A stretch of DNA of 64,000 bases. Source: Clonostachys chloroleuca (Eukaryota; Ascomycota; Sordariomycetes; Hypocreales; Bionectriaceae). Each line of letters opens with the position of its first letter. The stretch's first letter is position 1. Position numbers and translations under genes: made by a program. This document shows, one piece after another, positions 1 through 9,385 of this stretch. The stretch is taken from NCBI GenBank assembly GCA_037952775.1, contig JBANAY010000004.1, positions 2,666,001 to 2,730,000 of the forward strand, given 5' to 3'. Under the pieces are notes generated by a model. It ran no database searches, was not told where the DNA came from, and saw only the letters and a program-made list of their open reading frames with translations.

Positions 1-59
1 CCATCATAGGGGTAGGCAAAACTGATGAAGTCGGGGTTTTAGTAGGCTAGGGATAGTTG

Positions 60-735
60 TTAGCACGAATAGGATCTAACTTACCTGCTCAAGACCGCTC
101 GAGGCTGCAGCTGTAAGTCAGACCCCCCTCCTTGATCCCGCTGACCGCAATCCAGATGAATACGATCAACAGACATAGCCTCAAGCGGTCTCAAGCAGGT
201 AGGTCTGATCCTATTCATACTGACTCTCGTGAATGGGATCAACAGCCGCAGCAACGGCAGGTAAGTCAGGCCTATCTCAGATCCCGCTGCACGTGATCTA
301 GATATATGCAAACAACATCCGCAGCCTCGAGCAGGGAAGTCAGATACTGCCTTGATCCCGTTGATGTGACCCTCACGAATGTAATCAACAGCCGCAGTCT
401 TAAGCAAGTAATTCAGACCCTTCCTTGATCTCACTAGCCGCGATCCAGATAAATACAATCAACAGACACAGCTTTAAGCAGCCTCAAGCAGATCTCTCGC
501 GAATAGGATCAGCAGCTGCAGCCCTGAGTAGGTAAGTCAGACCCCTCGTCGATCCTGTACACCCCGGCCCTCGTGAATGCAATCGATAGCTGTAGCTTCA
601 GGCTGCTTTCCAGCAGGTTAGTCAGATCCTATTTGCCGCGATGACGATAAATACGATCAACAGCTGCTGCCTCGAGCTGCCTCAAGAAGGTAAGTTAAAT
701 CCTATTCACGCTGACTCCCCTACGCAGCTTCGCTT
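60..735. repeat. Degenerate tandem array, period about 73 bp
   Basis: A motif resembling GATCAACAGCCGCAGCCTC recurs at about 164, 237, 306, 381, 456, 507, 580 and 653. Spacing is 68-76 bp, except for one 51-bp step. Each unit also carries a block like AAGCAGGTAAGTCAGACC and a block like GCGATCCAGATGAATACGAT. The copies differ from each other by many substitutions, so this is an old, eroded minisatellite. Long open frames across it (for example 81-458 on the minus strand) follow from the repeat and are not a gene. Its origin is unknown. Confidence 0.75.
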
Positions 736-1035
736 ACCCTTAGGACTGCTTTGCAGGCATTGACTTGTAATATAATTGCCATTACACCTATGCGACCTTG
801 TGGCTGCTGTGTGATACTTTTTAGCTAAACATCTGTCCTAGGCCTAGCAGGTGCAGCTGCTGGGCCTGTGTGCTTGAAAGCGGCTTCGTTGCCGCCAGGA
901 AGCCCGTGACGGAGCGCAGGCTCGAATGTTCGATATCAGAAAAGAGCCCGCGAGGGTTGTCACTGATGATTAATATCGGTCAGCGGAAAAGTTATACCTA
1001 TAATGTAATTTGACTGCGCAGTGTATCAACAGCAT
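736..1035. other. Intergenic, no gene seen
   Basis: This stretch lies between the 73-bp array and the tRNA-like element. It has no coding frame with recognisable content and no clear repeat. It presumably includes the upstream flank of the tRNA-Lys-like element. Confidence 0.5.
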
Positions 1036-1114
1036 TCCCGGCTAGCTCAATTGGCAGAGCAATGGCCTTTTATCACATAAAGCCATAGGTTGGGGGTTCT
1101 CCCTTCGCTGGGAG
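1036..1114 (+). tRNA. tRNA-Lys(TTT)-like gene with 8-nt intron and short T-loop (possible pseudogene)
   Basis: The 7-bp acceptor stem pairs 1036-1042 (TCCCGGC) with 1107-1113 (GCTGGGA). The A-box region reads TAGCTCAATTGG and the D stem is GCTC/GAGC. The anticodon stem is ATGGC/GCCAT. The loop reads CTTTTA, then an 8-nt insert TCACATAA (1073-1080), then A, which gives anticodon TTT and an intron at the standard place after base 37. The T arm is odd: the stem is GGGGG/CCTTC with two G-U pairs, but the loop is only TTCTC (5 nt, not 7), so the B box is incomplete. A T7 Pol III terminator follows at 1115-1121. It is either a decaying tRNA-Lys or a gene with a small deletion error. Confidence 0.65.
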
Positions 1115-1773
1115 TTTTTTTGCCATTTTTTACAATTTGTATCTATCTATCTATTATGGCAAACGCACCCATTGGCAGGCCTGGTTCCGCGGCTCATGCG
1201 CATATCTCCTTGGCTGCGAATGTGTGCACACCGCCCCACACACACCTCTTTGATAACACGGTATGTCAATACTTCCAAAATAATCAATCACAGTGGTCTC
1301 GACACCTAAAATATAATGTATATTTCCAGCGCTCTAACTATTCTAATAGAAGTACCTCATGATCAAATTTTAGAGCCTGCCTATAGTCTCCCTTTTTGCG
1401 ATACCTCGGGTCAGCTCACAGGGCCCGCGCCCTCCGCGCCCAGCTCTCACACTTTGCTAGTTTGTAGCCCTTTGTATCAGGAGATCGCTGGTACAAGGAG
1501 CACCAGCCTTTTTACACCTAAATCGATGTACCTAGTCTATTGAACCGATTAGTCTAAACCCCGGGAAACGCCAACACATTCACAGCCAAGCTTGCCAAGG
1601 AGATACCTACCTAATTACTAAGGTATGAACGGGCCAGCCAACCAGCGCTGCTACTAGTCACGGGATCGGCAACAACCGGTTCCGCGCCATGGTTACATCG
1701 TCGCCAACAGCCTTCACTCTTTGACTCTCTAGCAACAGCACAGCACAGCATGTGATATAACAAGATGTTGTAT
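1115..1773. other. Intergenic, no gene seen
   Basis: After the T7 terminator there is a short ATCT run near 1141-1155. No frame here has family-like content. The right part is probably the 3' flank or 3' UTR of the minus-strand gene ending at 1774. Confidence 0.5.
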
Positions 1774-3017
1774 TCATGGCCCCTTCGGCACCCTATCTTC
1801 CCTCTGGAAAACATACAGGGCCTCGTCCTTCCCAGCAAAACTCGGCAGCGGAATCTGCACGACCTTTGTCCACTCCGGCTGTTCTCTCTCCATGAACTGA
1901 TCCATGGTAACGTTCTTGAAGCCTGTGTAGCCGTTTCCATTCTGAGTGCCAACCACTGCAATCGTATCTCCACGGAACGTATTGACAAGATTCCTCGTGA
2001 AGCCACCCTCTGTCCCTCCTCCGACACCTCCCCCGACGATCGGGTACACCAGGAGCAGCAGCATGTTTTGTCCGTTGGCATTCCTTCGTAGCCACTGAAT
2101 ACCATCAGAGATGATGGTGTCGCCGATCCAATTGACACGCCACTCGCTCTGCATGTTGTCCACAGCATGCACAGTCAGCCCATACCGCCTGAGCATGAAG
2201 GACCAGTACCCGTTCCCTGACCCCATGTCGACAAGCTCCCGTCCCTCTGCGAGAATCCGCAGTATCTCCAGGCTTTCATGAGACGGTGTCGCGCATCCAA
2301 AGTGATGCATGAAAATAGGTAGGACATGATGACTCGTGTTCACCCGGCCGGACGACTCGCATGGGCCGCACCATTCCAAATTTCGACATGACCATGCCCA
2401 GAAATCAAAATAGGGGTTGCTGCTAGGAGGCTTCTTGGGCTTTGTCTTGGGTATGGTCAATCTGTTCTCCAAGGCGGGGTGGAGGAATCGCTTGCCAGCG
2501 AGGTGATCAGCGACCTCGGCACGTATGGACGTCTTTTTGGCATTGGTGGCAAAGTTCTTCAAGGCTGACACTGTCGCCGTGGATGGACTGAATATTGATA
2601 CGTAGGCATCAACATCTGGGAGTGGAGGGCAATCTATCTATTGACAAGCCGAAACATGAGGCGTCATCAGCTGGACTACACTTGAAGGGCAGATGTGGGC
2701 TTGGCCCAAGACAAAGGACGAGAGAGTTCATTGTTTCTTACCGGCGACCCGTCGTCTTGACGATACCAGCTGTGCAATCCATTAACACCTCCCAGCTGCA
2801 CAACCCGCTGCACCTCGGCGAGCTTCACACTCGTCATTGCGTGGTAAGTGTAGTCATCCTCGGCGGGCAGGCCAAACAAGACTCTGCTCGCATTGTAGAG
2901 ATCATCCTTTCCTAGGAAGTCAAGGGCCTGTCTCTGGCGCTCCAAGTCATCGATAGTCTCCTCAGGTATCACAGCAGGCTTGCCCTTGGAGCGGGCGATA
3001 CTTAAAGAGCGCGACAT
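1774..3017 (-). CDS. Uncharacterised SAM-dependent methyltransferase-like protein, 2 exons
   Basis: The proposed CDS is exon 1 3017-2742 and exon 2 2637-1774, about 379 aa. The intron has donor GTAAGA and acceptor CAATAG and keeps phase 0, joining ...DGSP to IDCPPLP.... A GTG-started open frame at 2571 is only part of exon 2, because the frame continues upstream to the acceptor. Residues about 226-242 contain VDMGSGNGYWSFMLRRYG, a motif I type SAM-binding loop, followed by VHAVDN with the acidic residue at the end of strand 2. A glycine-rich loop (GGGVGGGTEGG) lies further on. Substrate is unknown. The fold is well supported, but catalytic activity is inferred. It is divergently arranged with a second methyltransferase 1.25 kb away. 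No signal peptide or membrane segment is seen. Confidence 0.78.
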
Positions 3018-4270
3018 GTGCGTTTCGGCAGTCTACCTTTTCATGAAACAGTATTGGGAGGCACCAAAGTTCACTGAGCGTTCACCAAACACAGGACAAG
3101 GCGAAGAGTTGTTTGGCGAGGTTGACTCGGCGATTAATCAAAACCCGGAGATAGAAATTTGGACCGGGCGGCATTATTTAGTGGAGAGGAGCGGGGGTTT
3201 TCATGGGCGCGATGTTGGGAGATCGGGACTTGTGCCCTGTAATTCCACTTCAAGGTGCCGGCTCAAGGCTAGGTAAATAGCAGCAGGTAGCGCCTTTACC
3301 CCGTATCCTCTCGATGGGTACCGAGATAAGATAGATTAATCTTATACGCACCTCATCCAGCGTGCACTGACACCCGGGCCAAGCCACGATGTGCTTCCGT
3401 CAGCCCTCGTGGGCTGCAGGTGGCCAGGGAGACTGCTGCCAGTCGGGCCATCCGTGTTTGAGACAACAAGAGATTGTGTATGTGCAAGCTCGCGCCGGGG
3501 GGGCGAGAGAAGAGACGACATGAGAGAAGAGAGAAAACGACATGCACTCCGGCCTTATGCACGGGCGGGTGCAGCTGCATGCGCACAGGCCTCTCGAGTT
3601 GAGTCTTGAGCTGAAGGGTCGAGCGGAGTGGCAAATGGGTTTGTCTCAAGAGGAATGTACAGAGCATCAACTACGGGTCAATCAAGAGCTGAGGTCCGGG
3701 AAAGCTGCGCTTCTCGTGCTGGACAGCGAGAAAGTGCCCGGAAAGCCACGATCGGCAGCGTCAAACCAACTGACCTCCTTGGGAGTGGTGCTACCACGGG
3801 CTCGAATCAAGGAAGGGCCAAACCCGTCGAGATTTGCAGGGGGAAATATGCAGTAAAACAACGCGGCCAACTGCAGCCAATAAAACGGGAGTGCTCCAAC
3901 GTGCCCTGAATCTTGCTTTTGCGGGAGGGTCGTAGCAACGAATTTGCGCCGGCCCATTTACTGGTGCCCATAATAACCTTTGAATCATTCACCACCAACC
4001 TTCCCTTCGCTCTTTCCCTCTTCCTCTGACCCTTCATCCTTTTCTCACTTACCAATCCCACATCTACGGCGCCTCAATCACGTTGGTTAATGCTTTTGCT
4101 TGCCATCTTGTGCCATCGACCTCCCCTGCTCGCTTTGTTGGTAGCAAACCCATGCGCTTCGCGAAAGGAGCAATGATAGAACTTGCTTGGAGGGGTCATA
4201 CGATCGGGCAACGGAACGAACCCCAGGCTCTAGAAAAAACACATATCTGATTTCGCCTCCATCTCTCAAA
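3018..4270. other. Divergent intergenic region between two methyltransferase genes
   Basis: This 1.25-kb stretch separates the starts of the minus-strand gene (start 3017) and the plus-strand gene (start 4271), so it should hold both promoters. The last 250 bases are pyrimidine-rich (cttccctcttcctc-type tracts near 4000-4050), as is usual for fungal 5' flanks. Open frames at 3353-3957 overlap on both strands, lack family features and are treated as spurious. Confidence 0.5.
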
Positions 4271-5783
4271 ATGAGTCAACGAAACCTCAATAACGACTCG
4301 GCAATCTCCGTGGCATCTCTACAAGCCACTCGCAAAACGGAAGCTGGCGAACCAGGTGCCCGTCCAGAACCCGTCTCGAGCCTCTATCAGCCCGCGTCTT
4401 CATCAACAGCCCCGGGCCATGCCTCAAATGAATATCTGACATCTCAGCAGCCAGCAGTGCCAGCCCCCCTCAAGACAGCAATCAGTCACAGCCTAGTTCT
4501 CACGATGGTGCAGAAGAGGAACTAGGCTCTCACGTCACGTCACCATTAACCCACCCGAACGGTGTAGCCATATTCCCGTCTTTATCAACTGCAGAACAGG
4601 ATCAGCTGTCCCGGGATGCCCTCCAGCAAGCACAGCATGTCATCATAGCCGACATAGAGCCACCCAACGATGACACGGAAAGCCAGTCGGATGGCGACCA
4701 TACAGATGGCGGCTATGAAAGTCTGAGCGAAGAAAGCAACAGCACGTCGTTGGCATCATCTGTCCGAGATTTCATGTTCGAAAATGGGCGTCGGTATCAT
4801 AGTTTCCGCGAGGGGACATATAACTTCCCTAATGACGAGGTGGAACAGGAGAGAGAGGATATGAAGCATGCAATGATGAAATTGTTATGTAGCCAAAAGC
4901 TTCATTTTGCACCCATTGGAGAGAATCCGCAACGAATTCTAGATATCGGAACGGGAACTGGCATCTGGGCGATCGAAGGTAGGAAAATTCCTTCTCAGCT
5001 ACATGGATGGACTCACATTTGGACATTGCTAATTTGAGAATCTGTTTTTTTTTTCTCTTCACTAGTCGGCGACCAGTTTCCAAGTGCCGAGGTCTTGGGC
5101 GTGGACTTATCCCCAATTCAGCCCAACTGGATCCCCCCAAATGTCCGTTTCGTTGTTGATGATGTTGAGTCGCCCTGGCTCTACCCACGAGATCATTTTG
5201 ACTACATCCACTCTCGCCATACGGTCATGGCCATCAAGAACTGGCCTAGACTTCTCAGGCGTTCTCTCGAGTACGATCTGAATGCCGCATGTCCGATGGA
5301 AGCACATAACTAATTAATTACAGGCATTTGAAGCCAGGAGGGTGGATGGAGATGCAAGAGATTCACCACAGTCCCTTGAGCGGCCATTCTACCGGCGTCG
5401 TCCCACCCGATAATCCTGTAGCACAATATTGGTCTCTCATCAACGCCGGACTCTCGGCGCTTGGTGTCGATTTTCACGCCGCGGCAGGCTCCAAATTGAG
5501 CAACATGATGCGGGAGGCGGGCTTTATTAATGTCACGGAGCGAGTCTTGCATGTTCCGCTTGGAACTTGGCCAAAGAATAAGGTGCTCAAGGCGGTGGGA
5601 CTCTACTGGAGGACAATCCTGGTGGATGGTCTACAAGCGATCGCCCTTGGCCCTCTCACCAGGGGGTTGAATTGGGATCGTAACAGGATTGAGATACTTT
5701 TGATGAATGTGCGCAGGGCGTACATGGACGACTCAGCCCTCATCTATATGCGGCTTCATCTTGTGTATGGCCAAAAGGCCTGA
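4271..5783 (+). CDS. LaeA-like TAM-family methyltransferase, 3 exons, one apparent frame break
   Basis: Exons are 4271-4978, 5066-5270 and 5324-5783. Intron 1 is 87 nt (GTAGGA...ACTAG). Intron 2 is 53 nt (GTACGA...TACAG, with branch-like CTAAT). Only the C6 run at 4464-4469 breaks the frame; with one extra C the product is about 457 aa. After a disordered Ser/Pro/Gln-rich N terminus comes motif I, ILDIGTGTGIWAIE (split by intron 1), then VLGVDLSPIQP, FDYIHSRHTV and LKPGGWMEMQEI. This is the usual TAM/LaeA-like order, ending in the typical ...LVYGQKA tail. Family members act as global regulators of secondary metabolism (LaeA) or as cluster-borne methyltransferases, and this one cannot be assigned to either. 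The start is the first ATG in the disordered N-terminal frame. A true intron around 4465 was considered, but no good donor is present. Confidence 0.85.
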
Positions 5784-6730
5784 GCGGAAATGTACGGTGG
5801 CCTGCCATGTTTGCTTTTTTCTCTTTCAACGACGCCACAGTGCGCTTGTGAATACAGACGAGGGTACCGGAATTGTTCCGAAATTCTCTGAGCAGTCATA
5901 TTGTTGGGTACATACATATGTTTTATAACCAGACTCGAACGGCCTGGCGCACCTGGCTTCGCTTAGAGAGATGAGGCGGTATAGAGGATCCAAAGACAAG
6001 ACACACGTGTGGCTACTCCTAGCCCATGGATACGGCATCAATGGCGAGACAAGCTCCAAAACTATGCCGATGCAGGTAGCGGTGGAGCCGCAGGAGAGCA
6101 CACGGGATCTTCCCATGTTTGGTACGAACCGAGCCGTTGGGAATCCCAAACCGCACGGTGAGGTCAAGGTTCGATAATAAGTACCTCAAGAAGTAACCTA
6201 TTTGGTACTCTCTCATGGGGAGCGCCCGCCAAGCCAAGAGTCGCTCAATGGTCAAGCCAGCACAGCAATCCCCCCCTAGTCTTCACCATTCCACATATAG
6301 CCGTCACCACATCCTACGCTTGTGAACTAAATCCCAAGTTCAGCTTGATGATACGTCGGATAGACGTGTGTCCGTGCCCCGCCCCGTCAATATGCAAGGG
6401 TGTCAGGAGCAGGCGGGAGATCCCTGTCTAATACATACCACCCAGGATGTTTAGAACACCCATCTTGGTCGGGTGTGGATGCAAACTCGTGGGTTCCCTT
6501 CAGGCCACTTTAGGGTACGTACAGAGGTAGTTCAGATCAGTAATAGGCCAAACAAGTCCCCAATCTCGCCGTTTCCTTGGGTTGTTCAGCTAATGGGCCC
6601 ATCTGCTCCTTTTCGTGAGCCATCTCCCAATTCCACATCCCCAACAATATCTTAAGCGATTCCTGCGTATTCCGCCCATTCAGGCCTATCCCAGTCATCC
6701 AGACTTCCCGCGTTCTGATCATTACCAAGG
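5784..6730. other. Intergenic between methyltransferase genes
   Basis: About 950 bases with no supportable gene. It should contain the terminator region of the TAM methyltransferase and the promoter of the O-methyltransferase. Short frames on both strands (for example 5826-6167 minus) lack coding character. Confidence 0.5.
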
Positions 6731-8500
6731 ATGACGAAGCTTAGAATGCCATGGGGCCGCAAACCATCAACGGACCCCTCGACCAATGACCCTGATGCTG
6801 AAGTGAAGAAGCAAAACCGCCAATCATTCTCAGGGTTGAGGAGTCTCATCAATTGGGACACGGAAACTCCAATTGAGCAAAAGGATTCTGCCACGTCGGC
6901 TCCCAATGGGATCAGCAACAAGGTGCAGGAGGTGTCCCAGCTGATTTCTCTGGCAAAAAAGATCGGCGCCGAGGCTGAGAAGCTGGAGGCCTATCTAAAA
7001 GAGAATGGTCTGCCCGATCCTAGCTTCGGAGTCGATGCGCCGGGAGACTTCCCAAAGTTATCCGAAGAGGCGCAGAGGAGCCGGTTGGAAATTGCGGATG
7101 CGACCAAGGAGCTCGGAGACCTCGTCAGAGGCCCGAGAGAGAATGTTCGATGGGGAGTTTGGAGCGTATGTAGACCGTCAATGGCTCAAGAAAATCTGCG
7201 TACGGTAAGCTGACGGCCATTATAATAGTTCCTTGATACTCTGAGTCTTCAGATTGTCAACAACTATGGTATCGGTAAGCATCATTCGTCACACCCTTAC
7301 TTAGACAAGTATCCCGCTTACGCTCGCCGCAGCCAAGCTTGTGCCTCTCGATAAGCCTATTGCTCTTGCAGAGCTTCAGACCAAGACCACTTTGGATCCC
7401 GTCAACCTCGCGCGAATACTAAGGCACAACATGACGAATCATGTTTTCTGCGAGCCTACCCCTGGCTTCATCGCGCATACAGCCTCCTCGCGTCTACTCG
7501 CTCAAGATGGCCCCCTCCAGGACTGGGTAGGCTTCAACTCTGAGGATATCTTCCCTGCAGCCGCCAGCGTGCTGTCGGCGATCAAGACGTATCCAGAGGC
7601 GACATCGCTAACGCGGACCGGTTTCAACGTGGCCTTCGACACTGTGGACAAGGAGCCCATGTTCGCGACTTTTGGCAAGGACCCAGCCCGAGCAAAGCGT
7701 ATGGGCGGCGCAATGGCCAGCTTGACAGGAGGTGAAGGGTATGAAGTGCGACACTTTGTCGACTCGTACGACCTGAGCGAGATTGACGAGAAGGCCGGAG
7801 TGCTGGTTGACATCGGCGGCAGCCACGGGTTTGTCTGCACGGACTTGGCCAAGAAGTGGAAGAAGATGAAGTTTGTCGTTCAGGACCTGCCCAAAACCGT
7901 CGACAGCGCCCCGAAGCCGATATCAGACGATGAGAGCGTGGCTGAGAGGGTCGAGCTGCAGGCGCATGATTTCTTCCAAGAACAACCCGTCAAGGGTGCT
8001 GACGGTAAGGCCTCTCTTGTTGTCTTCCTTTAGAGACTTTGGTGAATATGGATGCTGACTTTTTTTCCGGGCAGTATACTACTTCAGATGGATCCTTCAT
8101 AACTATTCGACCCCTTACGCCATCAAACTCCTCAAGAACCTTGTACCTGCCTTGAAGCCAGGAGCCCGCATCGTTATCAACGATCACTGCCTTCAGGAAC
8201 CTGGGACCGAGAATCCCTGGGATGAGAAGTTGATGCGCAGCATGGACATGGTTATGTTGTGCCTACTCAATGCGCAGGAAAGAACTGAGGACGAGTTCCG
8301 CGAACTGTTCCGCGCTGCTGATGAACGCTTCGTCTTCAAGGTAAGCAAATTTGGTTCCAGACACCTCTCGACTGCAGTAAGCTGACAATAGTCTTCAGGG
8401 GGCAAGTCGTTCTTCGGGATGTAGGATGAGCATTATTGAGGCCGTATGGAACCCCGAGCCCGTGGAGGTGGTGGAGGTGGTGGAGGTGGAGGAGAAGTAG
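6731..8500 (+). CDS. Class II (caffeate/sterigmatocystin-type) SAM-dependent O-methyltransferase, 5 exons
   Basis: Exons are 6731-7165, 7229-7274, 7333-8004, 8075-8340 and 8399-8500, about 506 aa. All four introns are GT-AG and keep frame. The family methylates hydroxyls on aromatic or polyketide substrates. Residues about 319-325 read VDIGGSHG, the SAM-binding motif. FVVQDLP follows, then VYYFRWILHNY, where the His matches the catalytic base of plant COMT-type enzymes. LKPGARIVINDHCL follows. The N terminus has a dimerisation-like helical region and a longer than usual Pro/Ser-rich leader of about 50 residues. The last 12 codons derive from a GTGGAGGTG repeat and encode a VEVVEVVEVEE tail, which is unusual. 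The first ATG (6731) is chosen; a second in-frame Met lies 5 codons later. It sits beside two other methyltransferases and no polyketide synthase is visible. Confidence 0.88.
8456..8495 (+). repeat. GTGGAGGTG 9-bp repeat in the 3' end of the O-methyltransferase
   Basis: Four imperfect copies of GTGGAGGTG or GTGGTGGAG lie immediately before the stop codon and encode alternating Val/Glu. The run probably arose by slippage and does not disturb the stop at 8498-8500. Confidence 0.8.
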
Positions 8501-8766
8501 GACTCGTATCTCACTGATAAGCAGGCTAATGGACCGTGGTTGACGATGTCAAGGTTGGATATAACTAACTCATGATGATGCGCTATTAATCAAATTTCTT
8601 TTTTCACTTTTGAAATTGAATGTCAGAATCAATATAAAGTACTTTCACGTGATGTGGTTTCCAACGAACAAGAAGATGAGGGATGGTGGTAAGTCCAGGG
8701 AGTTCTCGAGGTAGGATCAATTGGCAGGGTTCACAATGTCAACTTCCGCACCCTTAAGTATCCACC
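8501..8766. other. 3' flank of the O-methyltransferase gene
   Basis: No gene is seen. It is AT-richer than the gene and probably contains the 3' UTR, followed by the upstream flank of the tRNA-Gly gene. Confidence 0.45.
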
Positions 8767-8848
8767 GCGTAATTGGTTTAGTGGTAAAATTCTCCGTTGC
8801 CATCCGAGCAGCGTCGGGGAGCCCTGGGTTCGATTCCCAGATTACGCA
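8767..8848 (+). tRNA. tRNA-Gly(GCC) with 11-nt intron
   Basis: The acceptor stem GCGTAAT (8767-8773) pairs with ATTACGC (8841-8847), with discriminator A at 8848. The A box is TGGTTTAGTGG. The anticodon stem CTCCG/CGGGG flanks loop TTGCCA, intron TCCGAGCAGCG (11 nt, after base 37), then T, which gives anticodon GCC. The T arm CTGGG-TTCGATT-CCCAG is perfect and contains an intact B box (GGTTCGATTCC). A T5 terminator follows at 8849-8853. This appears to be a functional gene. Confidence 0.93.
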
Positions 8849-9385
8849 TTTTTGCTCTTTTGCAACATTCGAATGCCTTATTTAGGTTCTTCTATCTTAT
8901 GCGAACTCATAAATAGTTTGGTTATGTATGCGACGAGACGATGCTGCGATAGACGAGGGTGAGTTGAGGGGGTCCATGATTGCATGTTGAGTAGGTATGC
9001 AGGTGGTCGCCTTTGCTCCTTCCCCCGGCTGAGAAAAAGAAAACCATGCATAGGACAATAGCACATCAATCGCATTAACAAATGAACACTGCACCATCTC
9101 CTGCAAACGCCTTATCCCTCTCAAGGCCCCAGTATTCAGTGGTATTTTTAAGCTGCTTTTCATAATCGCCCGTTCGCTAGCTGCCGAAAGATTCGGCTAC
9201 TACGCGCTAAAGATTTAATTACCAGCTATCCATTAAACGCGGTGAGACGCGTCTGCGACCCCTCCACCGTCGTCTCCTTCAGCATCTTCAGGTTCCGTCA
9301 GTTTCCTCAAAGCTCGACAAGACTTGCATCCACACCCCACCCCATGCAGCGGCGTACCGCTGCCGCGACAGCAGACTGAACAACG
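8849..9385. other. Intergenic: tRNA terminator and Smc5 promoter region
   Basis: It begins with the T5 Pol III terminator of tRNA-Gly. The rest should be the promoter and 5' UTR of the Smc5 gene. No other gene is supported. Confidence 0.5.

Noticed and set aside
81..458. 125-aa minus-strand frame in the repeat array
   Set aside because: It follows the 73-bp repeat rather than a protein family, and shows no conserved motif.
1774..2571. Separate 265-aa gene starting at 2571
   Set aside because: The apparent start is GTG; the frame continues upstream to an acceptor and joins the exon at 3017-2742 in phase, so it is part of one gene.
4430..4530. Intron as the explanation of the frame change in the LaeA-like gene
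   Set aside because: Candidate GT sites (GTGCCA, GTCACA, GTGGCA) are poor donors and none gives a fungal-length intron with the required length of 3n+2.
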